Of a DNA stretch of 64,000 bases, positions 38,221 through 47,765 are shown piece after piece. Each line of letters opens with the position of its first letter. Position 1 is the first letter of the stretch. The position numbers and the translations under genes were made by a program. Where the stretch lies: positions 1,364,001 to 1,428,000 of the forward strand of contig JADJNZ010000001.1 of NCBI GenBank assembly GCA_016714015.1, written 5' to 3'. Below the pieces are notes generated by a model. It had not been told where the DNA came from and searched no databases. It worked only from the letters and a program-made list of their open reading frames with translations. The DNA comes from Gemmatimonadota bacterium. Its GTDB lineage: Bacteria > Gemmatimonadota > Gemmatimonadetes > Gemmatimonadales > Gemmatimonadaceae.

Positions 38221-40129
38221 CTAACTCCCCCCCGCCCCCCCCGCCCCCCGAACTCCCCCCACTCGAACTCCCGCCCCCGCTCGAACTCGAACTCGGACTC
38301 GGCACCGACGACGCCATCCCTCCCACCGCCGCCGCGAACGACGCGCTCGATCCGCCACCCGAGAACCCGCCGCCACCGCCGAACCCCGTCCACCCCGAGC
38401 CGCTCGACGACGACCCGCGCGACGCACCCGCGGCGATCATCCCCGCATCCGTCACGTGCTCACCACCGAACGCCTTGAACCACTTGTCCGCCTGGCGCCC
38501 GAGCCCGAACGCGATCACGTACGGGAACCACGCATCCTGCAGCGCCGGCTGCGGCTTCTGCAGCTCCCGACGGAAGAACTCCCGCGCCCCGAACAACCGC
38601 TTCCGCTGCGCGATCCGCTCCGGCGACTGCCGCGACGCGGCGACGTTCCCGAGCGAGTTCGCGAGCCCGATGCACCAGAGCACCAGGCCGCTCAGCGTCA
38701 CCGCGCCCTGCGGATCGACCGGCGAGAGCAGCAGCACGAACGCGATCACGCCGAACACCGCCGCGAGCGCCCCCGTGAAGAAGAGCAGCGCGACCCGCAG
38801 GCTCCCGAGCGACTTCTGCACGACGAGCGCGAAGATGCCGACGAAGAGATAGCCGGGGACCGACGCGCCGAGCATCGTGAACGCGAGCGGCCCGTCGGAC
38901 CCTTCGATGCCCACGCCGATCAGCGTGACCACCAACCCCGCGAGCAACAGCAGCAGCGACGGCCGCCGCGACGGCTTGCTCCCGCCCGGCGCCACCGCCC
39001 CGACCATCGTCTCCAGCTGCGTGCGGATGGTGCTCGCCGGATCGAACCCGGTCTTCTTGTAGCGCTCCTTCACCTGCGACGTGCTCGTCGTCTTCTCGTG
39101 CGGCAGGAAGAGCCCGTCGATGAGCGCGCGCTCGTGCTTGGTCAGTTCGGCGCGCGGCACCTCGAGCGTGAGATGCAGCTCCTGCTGCGTGAAGAACATG
39201 ACCTTCGTCGTCTCCACCTTGTTGGAGAGCTTCCCCTCCTGCACCAGTCGCGCGAGCACCGCCGCCACCTCGGCCTCCGCGGTGTGGTCATCCCACATCG
39301 CGCCCGCCACTTCGGGGAGCATGCCGGTGAGATGCGCACCGAGCCACGCCGCATCGATCGTGTCCGGATCCGGCGTCGGCGCGAAGCGCCCGAGCGCGCG
39401 CTCGCGCGCGATGAGCCGGAGCAGGATCGCGACGATCGCGGCCGCGAGGATCCACGCGAGGAGCTGTCGCGTCGCGTCATCGGCGCCGAATCGGACGTTC
39501 GCCGGACGCGCCGCGCCGCGATACCGCAGCGGGATGGTGACGAGATACCCGGTCCCCGGCTCGAGCGCGATGTCCTTCCACCGCCCCGTGAACCCGTCGG
39601 GCACGACCCACGCCGAGTCGAGCGTCAACGTGAGGTCGAACCGCTCGATCGGCCCTTCGCGATCGACCATCGCGAAGCTGTGGTCGAGCGTGAAGCTGCC
39701 GTCCGACGCCGGGAGCAGGATGCGATCATAGACCGCGTCGATCACCCACGTGATCACCGTGTCGTTGAACGGCGGATCGGTGGGCAGCCGCGCGCGCCAG
39801 CGGAGCGTGCGGTCGTTGTTGACCCAGGCGTAGTCGTCCACCGCCTCGAGGTCGTCGTTCTCCCGCAGCGCGTGCGGCACCCCCGCCGCGTCCACGCGCG
39901 TGAGGCTCCGCAGCGCGAGCGTCTGGTCGAGCCGGATGTTGAACGTCCGCTCGGCGCCGTTCCAGTCGCCCGAGAGGCGGATCGACTGCGATTCGCGGAC
40001 CGTCAGCGCGCCGGTGGAGTCGAGGTGCGCGGTGACGGAGACGCTGGGCCACGAGAGCGAACGGTCCTGTGCCACCGCGGCGCAGGGGAGCAGCAGCACC
40101 AGCGCGAGTGCGCGGAGGTGGGGCGTCAT
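38221..40129 (-). CDS. DUF2207 membrane protein (C-terminus affected by homopolymers)
   Basis: About 635 aa from ATG 40129 (signal peptide ALALVLLLPCAAVAQ). The N-terminal ~200 residues are the DUF2207 beta domain; transmembrane helices follow at ~230-250 and ~400-480, then a soluble domain ending in a Gly/Ser-rich tail (GWTGFGGGGGFSGGGSSA). Family members usually end in such a tail plus a stop. Here TAG at 38221-38223 is one base out of frame because of C-runs at 38226-38280, so the frame as given runs on into Uma2 copy 4. A one-base error or slippage would restore the normal end. Function unknown. Confidence 0.7.
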
Positions 40130-40380
40130 GAGGTGGATCCTCCCGATGGGATCGATGCGGCGATGTCGCGCCACGGTACGCACTGGACTTGGCCTCGACC
40201 AGCTGGACCTCGAGACCGGTCACCTCGCGGTGGCGGAAGAGGCGCGTTGCGCTTGAGCGCCTCCGCGGGCGATCACGACCGCACGATGAAGCCGCGTTCA
40301 CCGATTGTCAATTCGATTGCCAATCCGTGAAAACACCTGCTAAATCTCATTGTGACAACGGATTAGGCAGCGCGACTCGC
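40130..40380. other. Intergenic region, no gene seen
   Basis: 251 nt with a locally AT-richer part (40300-40370). AATCCGT and ACGGATT form 7-bp inverted arms about 30 nt apart there, possibly a weak terminator after the AbrB gene. No coding signal recognised. Confidence 0.4.
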
Positions 40381-40611
40381 TCAACTCGTCTCATCGCGCC
40401 TCGCCCACGCCACGGCGTCGTCGAGATCGGCGTTGGTGACACCTCGTTCGACGAATCTTGCGCGCACCGCGTCCGCGCGGTGCAGACGTACCGGCGTGAG
40501 GATCAGCTGCCCGTTCCGGCTCTCCACGTCGAAGTACTCGGGCGTGCCGAGCTCCTCGGTCACGTCCTTCGGGAGCGTGAGCTGGTTCATCGAGGTGATT
40601 CTGACAAGCAT
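40381..40611 (-). CDS. AbrB/MazE/SpoVT-type antitoxin-like protein
   Basis: 76 aa from ATG 40611 (MLVRITSMNQLTLPKDVTEE), a swapped-hairpin AbrB DNA-binding domain (LGTPEYFDVESRNGQLILTP) with a short C-terminal helix (GVTNADLDDAVAWAR). Such proteins are usually antitoxins autoregulating a PIN or MazF toxin, but no toxin is adjacent in either direction. It follows the AbiEii-like gene by 75 nt on the same strand and may be a loose third gene of that unit. Confidence 0.75.
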   Translation of the reverse strand: MLVRITSMNQLTLPKDVTEELGTPEYFDVESRNGQLILTPVRLHRADAVRARFVERGVTNADLDDAVAWARRDETS

Positions 40612-40686
40612 ACTCGGCGCCGGAGTGAGGATTCCGTACCCTAAGGCGACGGCATGTCGGACGCAATCGCGCACCCTGCGTGCAGG

Positions 40687-41439
40687 TCAAGGGTCGCCGG
40701 AACGGATCATCTCGCTGATCTCCTGCATCGCGCCGACGATCTCGACCCGAGCGACCGCGACTGCGCGGCCATCCCGTTCCGCGAGACGCCTGGCGGCGTG
40801 GTCCACGATGATGTCAGCCGGCGCCACGAGCCGTTCGACCGCGCGGTCGGCGATGCGTCGACCGTGCGGAACGCCGACGAGCATGGCGAGATCGCGCTCG
40901 AGCTGCTGCAGGACGTCCGGACCCGCGTGGATGAGATCCCGCAAATAGAGCAGGTCCTTGGCGCGCTTGTCGTCGTTCGGTGTCCGGTCCAACGGGATCT
41001 GTCGCGCGCTGAAGGTCAGCGCCTTGCCGATCGCCCATGCGCCGAGCGTCGGCACGCGCACCGTCCACTGATCCTCGTCCGACCGGACCACGAGTTCGCA
41101 CGTGAACGCAGAGAGCACCTCCGCATCATCGATGAGGATCGCACCGAGATAGCCCTGCATGTCCACTTGTCGCGGCGAGTCCGACATCGCCGGGCCCGGT
41201 CGCGCCATCAGGAACTCGACGACGGTGGTCTCGGTGTCCGCCGAGACCCAGTCGGCGGGGAAGGTTCCTGGCCGTGCGGGGGGGCCCGCGAGGCCGCGAG
41301 CCGTCGTTCGGGCTGGGGTGGTGCGCCATGTGGCCGTGCCATGGCGCCGATGCAGTTCCGGCACCCATCCGCCGATGATGACGATGTCCGGCAGGTACGG
41401 TGCGAGCACGCGAAGGATGTCCCGCAGATCCTCAGTCAT
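40687..41439 (-). CDS. Nucleotidyltransferase, AbiEii-like toxin candidate
   Basis: 250 aa from ATG 41439, overlapping the AbiEi stop by 8 nt (ATGACTGA). DIVIIGGWVPELHRR carries the GG motif of the nucleotidyltransferase fold, and ETTVVEFLM supplies an acidic strand. Type IV toxin-antitoxin systems of the AbiE type pair such a toxin, which transfers nucleotides to tRNA or other targets, with an AbiEi antitoxin. The order (antitoxin first, overlapping) fits. Substrate and activity unproven; sequence is divergent from textbook AbiEii, so this rests partly on the neighbour. Confidence 0.7.
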   Translation of the reverse strand: MTEDLRDILRVLAPYLPDIVIIGGWVPELHRRHGTATWRTTPARTTARGLAGPPARPGTFPADWVSADTETTVVEFLMARPGPAMSDSPRQVDMQGYLGAILIDDAEVLSAFTCELVVRSDEDQWTVRVPTLGAWAIGKALTFSARQIPLDRTPNDDKRAKDLLYLRDLIHAGPDVLQQLERDLAMLVGVPHGRRIADRAVERLVAPADIIVDHAARRLAERDGRAVAVARVEIVGAMQEISEMIRSGDP

Positions 41440-42178
41440 GGTCGCGATGGCCTGCGTCACTCGAAGCGCTCGCCGCCTCGAACCGCTGCAGGATCGGCCG
41501 CCACAGCTGCTCGGCCGTCTCGCGACCGCGGTCCGCGTGATGCCAGAGGTCGAGGATCAACTGGAGGTCGCTCACGACCGGCGGATGCGTGGCGTCCGCG
41601 AAGGACTGTCCGTGCCAGACAGAGGTCCGGTACGTCGGCCGCATGATCACGAGTGAGCCGGTCCTGTCCGCGGGCCAACCCTCCCGTTCGGCGAGGTCAC
41701 GGATCTCGTCGAGGTGATCGCACTCCATATAGAGATGGATGCGCTCGGTCGGCGCATACTGGATGCGCTGCCATGCACCCGCGAGGAGCGTGAGCGCCCA
41801 TCGACGCTTGCCGGCGATGCGCGCCAGTCGTGCGAGCGTCCGTGCCGTATTCGGCGAGGGGACCGCGAAGTGGAGCGCCGCGTTCCGTGTCCACTTGTAC
41901 GCGGTGGTCCACTCGTCGAGCAGTGCCTGCGGTCGGACGAGCCACACGACCAGTTGACGGCCGCGCGGGCGGGTCGCGACGATGCCGCTGGCTTCGAGCT
42001 GCCGGACGACATCCGAACTGAGCATCGGGGCGACCCCCGCCGTCTCCGCGAGACCGCGGACATTCCAGGCGGTCCCGGGATTCGCGAGCAGCGTGCGGCA
42101 CACCAGCGAGGCCCTGTCCGCGAATGGGTCGCGGAGCGGCCGTCCCTGGGCGGTCAGCGTCCGTCGGAAGGTGGACAT
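41432..42178 (-). CDS. AbiEi family antitoxin / transcriptional regulator
   Basis: 248 aa from ATG 42178. N-terminal winged helix (AWNVRGLAETAGVAPMLSSD followed by VVRQLEASGIV) and a C-terminal AbiEi-type domain ending in SDLQLILDLWHHADRGRETA, the typical signature. As in other AbiEi proteins it should repress its own operon by binding inverted repeats; a perfect operator overlaps its promoter at 42187-42228. It is the first gene of the unit with the nucleotidyltransferase. Confidence 0.8.
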   Translation of the reverse strand: MSTFRRTLTAQGRPLRDPFADRASLVCRTLLANPGTAWNVRGLAETAGVAPMLSSDVVRQLEASGIVATRPRGRQLVVWLVRPQALLDEWTTAYKWTRNAALHFAVPSPNTARTLARLARIAGKRRWALTLLAGAWQRIQYAPTERIHLYMECDHLDEIRDLAEREGWPADRTGSLVIMRPTYRTSVWHGQSFADATHPPVVSDLQLILDLWHHADRGRETAEQLWRPILQRFEAASASSDAGHRDHD

Positions 42179-42184
42179 GACGGC

Positions 42185-42228
42185 AATATGTTTGCTATTC
42201 CGCAAACAGTCAACAAATAGCAAACATA
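42185..42228 (-). promoter_or_regulatory. Promoter and palindromic operator of the abiE-like operon
   Basis: On the minus strand TTGACT (42213-42208), 17 nt, then CATATT (42190-42185), then GCCGTC and ATG: a good sigma-70 promoter with only 6 nt from -10 to the start codon, so the mRNA is probably leaderless. TATGTTTGCTATT (42187-42199) and AATAGCAAACATA (42216-42228) are a perfect 13-bp inverted repeat bracketing the -35 and covering the -10, as expected for an autorepressor site. Confidence 0.8.
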
Positions 42229-42255
42229 CGGGTCACCCGGGGCGCTGCCCCCGGC

Positions 42256-45200
42256 TCACCGCCGGCCCTCCACCGGCTCCTCGCTCCACCACCACTGCCG
42301 CGGCAACGCCCGCACCCGCGGCCACACCTCATCCAGCGTGTTCCCCTCGTACAACCGCCCGTTCTTCATCACGTACCGGATGGAGTTCGTGTTGCGGATG
42401 TCCGCCAGCGGGTTCCGGTCGAGCACCTGCAGGTCCGCCAGCTTCCCCACCTCGATCGACCCCAGGTCGCGCGCCATGCCGATCGCGTCGGCACCATGCA
42501 GCGTCGCCGCGCGCAGCGCCTCGAAGGTCGTCATCCCGCCCGACTGCATCATCCAGAGCTCCCAGTGCACGCCGAGCCCTTGCAGCTCGCCATGCGATCC
42601 GAGCCCCACCCGTCCCCCCGCCCGTACGAACTTCGCCAACTGCTCGGCGAGTCCCCGGTAGATGTACTGGTCGGCGCGGTTCCAGCTGAGCGTCCGCCAC
42701 GAGTCGAGCTCGTCGTGCGGCGTGAAGCGGCGGAGCTTGGGGTCCTTGTCGATGTCGTACTGCGAGAGATAGTAGTCGCGGCCGATCGGACCGCCGTACC
42801 CCACCATCAGCGTCGGCGTGTAGGTGATGCCGCTCGCCGTGAGCAGCTCCACCACGTCCTTGTACAGCGGGAAGATCGGCATCGCGTGCTCGAGCCCCGG
42901 ATACCCGTCCTGCATGAGCGTCAGGTTCATCGTGAGGTTGGAGCCACCCTCGGTGGTGGCCGTGAGCCCCAGCTCCCGCGCCGCCATGATCACCCACTGC
43001 CGCACCTTCCGGTCGCCCACGAGGTACTGCTTGATCGTCTTCGTGTTGTAGTGGTCGGAGTACCGCCGGAGGACGTCCCGCGCTTCCTCCAGGCTCTTGA
43101 TGTTGTCGTTCGAGAAGATGCCCGGGCCGGTGGAGAAGAGGCGCGGACTGATGAGCGCCCCCGTCTCGGCGAGGTCGGTGTAGGTGAGGATGTCCGTCGC
43201 CGAGGTCTGCGGGTCGCGCTGCGTGGTCACGCCGTACGCGAGGTTGGCGAGGAGCTGCGACACCTGGTCGCGATGCACGCCCCACCCGAACCAGTTGTGC
43301 GCGTGGATGTCCACGTAGCCGGGGATGATCGTCTTCCCGCTCACGTCGATCACGCGCGCGCCCGCCGGGATGCGCACCGCGCCGCGCGCGCCGACGCCGG
43401 CGATCCGGTTGTCGGTCACCACCACGTCGCCGTTCTCGATCACCTGCTGGCCCCGCATCGTGACGATGCGCGCGCCGCGGAGCACGACCGTCCCCTTCGG
43501 GCGGTCCTTCGCGGCGGTGATCGTCACGTCGAACCGCGCCGCCTGGAACGCCGGCCCCGCGCGCTGCGTGGTGTCACGCGTGCCGCCCGCCGCCGTGACC
43601 GAATCCGCGCGCACGGTCGAGTCGCGGATGGCCGACTCGGCCGCCCGCACATCGTACTGGAAGTAGCTGCGGCCGATGGAATAGAAGGCCGTGTTGCCGT
43701 CGGCCGACCAGCCGATGAAGTCCCCGCCCACGCGCGTGAGCCGCGCCGTCGGCACCCCTGCGCCCGACACCGCCACCGCCGGCGCCTGGCCCACCACCGG
43801 CGGCACCGTGATGAGGAAGACGTTCTCGTTCGCCACCACCAGCGCATGCGTCCCGTCGGGCGAGAGCAGCACCTCGTCCGGCGACGGCGGGGGCGGCGGC
43901 GTCGCGCCCGGCGGGAGCGGATTGGCCGGCGGCGGCGGACCCGCGACGCGCACGACCACCTTCCGGTCGGTGCCGTCGAAGCGCATCGACACCAGCCCTT
44001 CGTTGTCCGCCCAGACGTAGAGCCGCGCGGGGTCGGGCCCGATGTGCGGCACGTTGCGCCCCTGCTGCGACTGTCCACCACCCGCCCACGCGATGCGCGT
44101 CGCCTCGCCCCCCTCGGCGGGGAGCCAGACGTACTCCAGCTCGCCGTTGGCGATGTTGCCGAAGTCCTCGAACTGCCGCATGCGGCTGAAGCGCGAGCCG
44201 CGCACCGCCATCAGCCGCATGCCGTCCCGCGTGTACGCGATCTTGTCATAGTAGGCGGCCTGCCGAGTGAGGCGCTCCGGTGGAACCTGGCCATCGACGC
44301 GGACGCGGTAGATGTTGCCACCCGCGGTATCGGTCCACGTCACGTACGCGAGGTAGTTGCCGTCGGGCGACCAGACCGGCGCGTGCTCCACCATGCCGCC
44401 GGCCGTGAGCCGGCGCGCATTGCGCACCTGGCGCGTGGCCGTGTCCCCCGCCGCCGGCGCCGGGCCCAGCTCGCCGACGTAGAGCATGTCGAGCGCCGTG
44501 AAGGCGACGAGCCGCCCATCGGGCGACGGCCGCGCGCCGCGGATCTGCGTGACCACCAGCGTGGTGTCGTTGATGGGATACTCGAACTTGGCGAGCGCCC
44601 CCATGCGCTGATCGACCTGCGCGGTGAACGGGATCGCCGTCACCGTCCCCGACGGCACCTCCACGCGCCAGATCTTCCCGCCGTAGCTCGTGATGAGCGC
44701 CTTGGAGTCCGGCGTGAACGCCGACGCGGGATAGAGGTCGCGATCGTTGACGCCGCCGCCCTGCGAGTTGTCGCGCTGCACGTCCATGACGAGCCAGCGC
44801 TCCTCGCCGGTGGCGAGGTCGCGCAGCTTGAGCGCCTCGCGCGCGTCGTAGCGCGTGGCATAGACGAGCCACTTCCCGTCGGGACTCGCGACCGGCCGGA
44901 AGGCGCCGAAGGTCTCATGCGAGCGGACGAGCGTGCGTCCGCTCTCGCGATCGAACTGCCCGATCTGGTACTGCCCGATGCGTCGCGCGTTGCTGCGCGC
45001 CGCCTGCTCCTCGGCCTCCTCGCGCGCCGAGGTGGCGGTGTGGAGCTCGACCCCCGAGGCGAGCGTGGTGGGCACGTTGCCGCTCACGTTCACCCAGAGG
45101 TAGCGCGGGTCCCCACTCGGCGCGGCGCCGTAGTGCGACGCCGGCGTCCCCGCCGCGCCGGCCGCCCCCTCGGGGCGGAGTCCGGTGAGCTGGACGCCCG

Positions 45201-45717
45201 ATCCGCCGTCCACGTTGTACATCCAGAGCTGCCCCGTGCGCGCGGCGATGACGTACTGGCCGTCGGCGGACCAGATGGGGGAGGAGAAGTTGATGCGCTC
45301 GCTCCGCGTGATGATGCGGGGCGCCGAGCCGTCGGCGTTGGCGATCCAGACGTTCTTGGAGCCGTTGCGATCGCTGACGAAGGCGATGCGCTTGCCGTCG
45401 GGGGAGAAGCGGGGCTGCTGGTCCCAGCCGGTGCCGCTGGTGATGCGGGTGGCCTGCCCGCCTGCTATCGGGAGCGTGTAGAGGTCGCCGAGGATGTCGA
45501 AGACGATGGTCTTCGCGTCGGGGGCGATGTCGAGGGAGATCCAGCTCGCCTCGTCGGTGGTGAAGGAGAGCGGGCGCGGGGTGGGGAGGGGGAGGGCGCG
45601 GGTGCGGGCGGCGGCTTTGACGGCGCTGTCGTGTTGGGCGGCGGACTGGGCGGCGAGCGGCGCGGCGATGGAGAGCGCGAGGGCGAGGGGCGCGACGAGC
45701 AGGCGCGAGAGCTTCAT
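42256..45717 (-). CDS. Secreted amidohydrolase with N-terminal PD40 propeller
   Basis: 1153 aa from ATG 45717, the start that gives a signal peptide (LLVAPLALALSIAAPLAAQ). The N-terminal ~700 residues hold PD40/TolB repeats (FSPDGKRIAFVSDRNGSKNV; SPDGKWLVYAT; WSPDGNYLAYVTW). The C-terminal ~430 residues are an amidohydrolase: VDIHAHNWFGWG carries the HxH metal motif, and later His and Asp blocks (GLGSHGE) follow. The substrate is unknown; such fusion proteins occur in Gemmatimonadota and Bacteroidota. It lies alone between the abiE unit and the Fic gene. Confidence 0.88.
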   Translation of the reverse strand: MKLSRLLVAPLALALSIAAPLAAQSAAQHDSAVKAAARTRALPLPTPRPLSFTTDEASWISLDIAPDAKTIVFDILGDLYTLPIAGGQATRITSGTGWDQQPRFSPDGKRIAFVSDRNGSKNVWIANADGSAPRIITRSERINFSSPIWSADGQYVIAARTGQLWMYNVDGGSGVQLTGLRPEGAAGAAGTPASHYGAAPSGDPRYLWVNVSGNVPTTLASGVELHTATSAREEAEEQAARSNARRIGQYQIGQFDRESGRTLVRSHETFGAFRPVASPDGKWLVYATRYDAREALKLRDLATGEERWLVMDVQRDNSQGGGVNDRDLYPASAFTPDSKALITSYGGKIWRVEVPSGTVTAIPFTAQVDQRMGALAKFEYPINDTTLVVTQIRGARPSPDGRLVAFTALDMLYVGELGPAPAAGDTATRQVRNARRLTAGGMVEHAPVWSPDGNYLAYVTWTDTAGGNIYRVRVDGQVPPERLTRQAAYYDKIAYTRDGMRLMAVRGSRFSRMRQFEDFGNIANGELEYVWLPAEGGEATRIAWAGGGQSQQGRNVPHIGPDPARLYVWADNEGLVSMRFDGTDRKVVVRVAGPPPPANPLPPGATPPPPPSPDEVLLSPDGTHALVVANENVFLITVPPVVGQAPAVAVSGAGVPTARLTRVGGDFIGWSADGNTAFYSIGRSYFQYDVRAAESAIRDSTVRADSVTAAGGTRDTTQRAGPAFQAARFDVTITAAKDRPKGTVVLRGARIVTMRGQQVIENGDVVVTDNRIAGVGARGAVRIPAGARVIDVSGKTIIPGYVDIHAHNWFGWGVHRDQVSQLLANLAYGVTTQRDPQTSATDILTYTDLAETGALISPRLFSTGPGIFSNDNIKSLEEARDVLRRYSDHYNTKTIKQYLVGDRKVRQWVIMAARELGLTATTEGGSNLTMNLTLMQDGYPGLEHAMPIFPLYKDVVELLTASGITYTPTLMVGYGGPIGRDYYLSQYDIDKDPKLRRFTPHDELDSWRTLSWNRADQYIYRGLAEQLAKFVRAGGRVGLGSHGELQGLGVHWELWMMQSGGMTTFEALRAATLHGADAIGMARDLGSIEVGKLADLQVLDRNPLADIRNTNSIRYVMKNGRLYEGNTLDEVWPRVRALPRQWWWSEEPVEGRR

Positions 45718-45847
45718 GCGGGCGGTCTCCGGAGGCGCGGTGGTCTCAGCCGCGGTACGCGGCGTCCTTCGAACGGTTGCCGAAGGTACGGCGAGCGACT
45801 CGGAGTGCGCCAGCAGGGTCCGCGATTCGCGCGCGGACCCGAGTCGG

Positions 45848-46456
45848 TCAGGAGCGGACGAAGTCGAGCAATGGCGCGTACTCGCCACCATCCGCGCGTC
45901 TCAACGCCTCGATGTAGCGCTGGCGGTTCGCGACGTGATCGCCGCCGCCGAGCGCACCCCACGTGAACGGTGGTCGCCTCCACCTGCGGAGCAACAGGTC
46001 GGCCGCGAACCGACTGTGCCTTCCGTTGCCGTTCGGCCATGGGTGGATGCGCACGAGTTCATGATGGAATCTCGCGGCGACGTCATCGACCGCAGTCCGG
46101 TCCTCACCGATCATGGCGTACCGCATCGCGGTGTTCGCGAGGAGGTCCCGCACGAGTCGGGGCACCTCGGCCCAGTGGTAGGGCGAGATGTTCTTGTCCG
46201 ATCGGCGGAACTCACCGGCCCATGCCCACGTCTGGCCGAACATGCGTCGGTGGAGTTCCACCAGCGTATCGAGCTCGAGCACATCGAGCGGCCGTCCCGC
46301 GATCCACGCAGTCGCGATCTCGATGTTCTTCGCTTCCCACTGATTCAGCTCGGCGCGAGTGGTGAGGTGCGTCGGGATGAGTCCCTCGAGCTCGGACTCG
46401 GCGAGCGGGGTGTTCCCGTCGCTCGCGTGATCGTCCGCCAGCACGTCGCGTGGCAC
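45848..46456 (-). CDS. Fic domain protein (mobile mystery protein B)
   Basis: 202 aa from GTG 46456 (GTG 46444 also possible); no ATG fits. The Fic motif HPWPNGNGR is complete, so AMPylation of a target is plausible. N-terminal LESELEGL-like and THLTTRAELNQWEAKNI, plus MFGQTWAWAGEFRRSDKNI, match mobile mystery protein B. It directly follows mobile mystery protein A, a helix-turn-helix protein that may act as its regulator or antitoxin. Start uncertain by four codons. The pair is often carried by mobile DNA. Confidence 0.85.
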   Translation of the reverse strand: MPRDVLADDHASDGNTPLAESELEGLIPTHLTTRAELNQWEAKNIEIATAWIAGRPLDVLELDTLVELHRRMFGQTWAWAGEFRRSDKNISPYHWAEVPRLVRDLLANTAMRYAMIGEDRTAVDDVAARFHHELVRIHPWPNGNGRHSRFAADLLLRRWRRPPFTWGALGGGDHVANRQRYIEALRRADGGEYAPLLDFVRS

Positions 46457-46460
46457 GGAA

Positions 46461-46934
46461 TCAGTCCCACAGCCTGCGCGCGCGCTCGGTGAGCCAGCGG
46501 TCGATGGCTCGTTCTTCGTCGAGAACGGCGTCGACCCCTTCGCCCTGTGCTTCGAGGCGCATGGTGTGGATGAGTCGATCGCGCTCTTCGTGTGCCTTGC
46601 GCACCGCCTGCCGACGCATCGTGGACTCGAGCGACCCGCGGGGGACGAACACGATCTTGAGTTCACACTCCAGGGCGTCGGCCGCTTCCCGGAGCTTGGC
46701 GACGGAGATCGTTTCCTTCGTCTCGCGCTGCTCCAGGTCGAGGACGGACTGCGGCGAGATCCCGAGCCGGGATCCGAGTTGTGCCATGGTCATGCCGAGC
46801 GCTTCGCGGATGGTGCGTATCCAGCCCGCGCCGGGCGCGTCGAGCGCCGTCAGCTCGCTCAGCCGCGCGTCCAGTTGGCGCCGGAGAAGTCCGACCATCT
46901 CCGATGACTTTCGGGTTGTCCGATGGCGATTCAT
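46461..46934 (-). CDS. Mobile mystery protein A, XRE-type regulator
   Basis: 157 aa. WIRTIREALGMTMAQLGSRL plus GISPQSVLDLEQRE is a XRE helix-turn-helix, and LECELKIVFVPR is the characteristic closing segment of the mobile mystery protein A family. It precedes the Fic gene by about 4 nt and likely controls it. The upstream DNA is notably AT-rich and contains GACTT-TCAT-AAGTC, a small inverted repeat near the start that could be its operator. Confidence 0.85.
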   Translation of the reverse strand: MNRHRTTRKSSEMVGLLRRQLDARLSELTALDAPGAGWIRTIREALGMTMAQLGSRLGISPQSVLDLEQRETKETISVAKLREAADALECELKIVFVPRGSLESTMRRQAVRKAHEERDRLIHTMRLEAQGEGVDAVLDEERAIDRWLTERARRLWD

Positions 46935-47215
46935 TCGATTAAAGACTTATGAAAGTCATTCGGTCATCTGTCTACAATCTGATAATTACGTCCTGTGTGT
47001 CAAGTCATAGACTGACTAATCGCCGACAAGTAACGCGAGATCTCTAGAAGCAACGATATAAGATGATGTTTTGCAACCAGTTACACGTGCGGAACGACGA
47101 TCATGTAAGCATCCAGGCGCGCCCATTCACCCAGACTCCGAACGGGCCCGAACGACAAAGCGGCCAGCGGCACCCACGCCGCTGACCGCCCCGTCATCCG
47201 TTCCCTGGATCCCTT
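46935..47215. other. AT-rich intergenic region upstream of the A/B pair
   Basis: 281 nt; the first ~140 are strikingly AT-rich for this genome (46935-47075), as in recently acquired DNA. It probably carries the promoter for mobile mystery protein A. The right end holds the hairpin at 47160-47189. No transposase or attachment site was recognised. Confidence 0.55.
47160..47189 (-). terminator. Hairpin terminator after the holin-like gene
   Basis: GCGGCCAGCGGC and GCCGCTGACCGC pair over 12 bp with one mismatch and a 6-nt loop, followed by TTTGTCG on the minus strand, 26 nt past the stop of the small membrane protein gene. Confidence 0.6.
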
Positions 47216-47458
47216 CTACCTCCGCCGCCCCATCTCCGGCGGATCACTCATCGCCGCCAGCAGCGCTCCGCACGCCGTGATCACCGGCGGCAACGTCTCC
47301 GCCAGCCGCGGCACCACCTCGCTCAGCGCCACCAGGAGCGCATTCGCCGGATGCACCGTCGCCAGCGCACCCACCATCGCGATCGCCGCGCCGATCAGCG
47401 CCTGCGCCCCCTTCGGCTTCCCGTCCATCGCGCCCGTCCTGCTCCTCGTCTCCGGCAT
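47216..47458 (-). CDS. Small membrane protein, holin-like
   Basis: 80 aa from ATG 47458, preceded by AGGAGG 4 nt away. Two hydrophobic helices (ALIGAAIAMVGALA and PPVITACGALLAAM) separated by a short segment and a charged tail (DPPEMGRRR) resemble a class II holin. No family proven. It ends a run of three minus-strand genes (DUF2188 and a 237-aa protein upstream), 40 nt downstream of the DUF2188 gene. Confidence 0.5.
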   Translation of the reverse strand: MPETRSRTGAMDGKPKGAQALIGAAIAMVGALATVHPANALLVALSEVVPRLAETLPPVITACGALLAAMSDPPEMGRRR

Positions 47459-47498
47459 CCGTCCTCCTATTGAAGTAGTGGGGTGGACCCGCGCGTCG

Positions 47499-47732
47499 TC
47501 ACCGCCCGTCCTTGGGCGGACACGGATCCGCACCGTACGAGTTCTTCTCCCCGATCCGCCCATCCATCCGGTGGATCGTGTGCTCCACCCGCCGCGCACG
47601 CGCGGCGGCGCGGCCCGCCGCGACTGCGACCACCTTCGTCCGGTGCCGCGACAGCACCTTCCCATCCGACTGGTTCACCCAGCCTCGGCCGGTCGCCGCC
47701 GGCGTCGTGTGCACTCCGCCTCCTCTCTGCAT
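47499..47732 (-). CDS. DUF2188 domain protein
   Basis: 77 aa from ATG 47732 with GGAG upstream. GRGWVNQSDGKVLSRHRTK followed by a helix and RMDGRIGEKNSYG matches the small DUF2188 fold (W...G...RhxTKaeAvaaar...hg.dGrIxekns). Function unknown; family members often occur in accessory DNA. The first ~10 residues may be a short leader. Confidence 0.75.
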   Translation of the reverse strand: MQRGGGVHTTPAATGRGWVNQSDGKVLSRHRTKVVAVAAGRAAARARRVEHTIHRMDGRIGEKNSYGADPCPPKDGR

Positions 47733-47765
47733 TGCACGCTCTCCTGTGTGATCGGTGAGCCGCGA

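Noticed and set aside
40687..41646. Plus-strand frame 40654-41646 as a gene
   Set aside because: It is antisense to the nucleotidyltransferase, which has a coupled start and family motifs.
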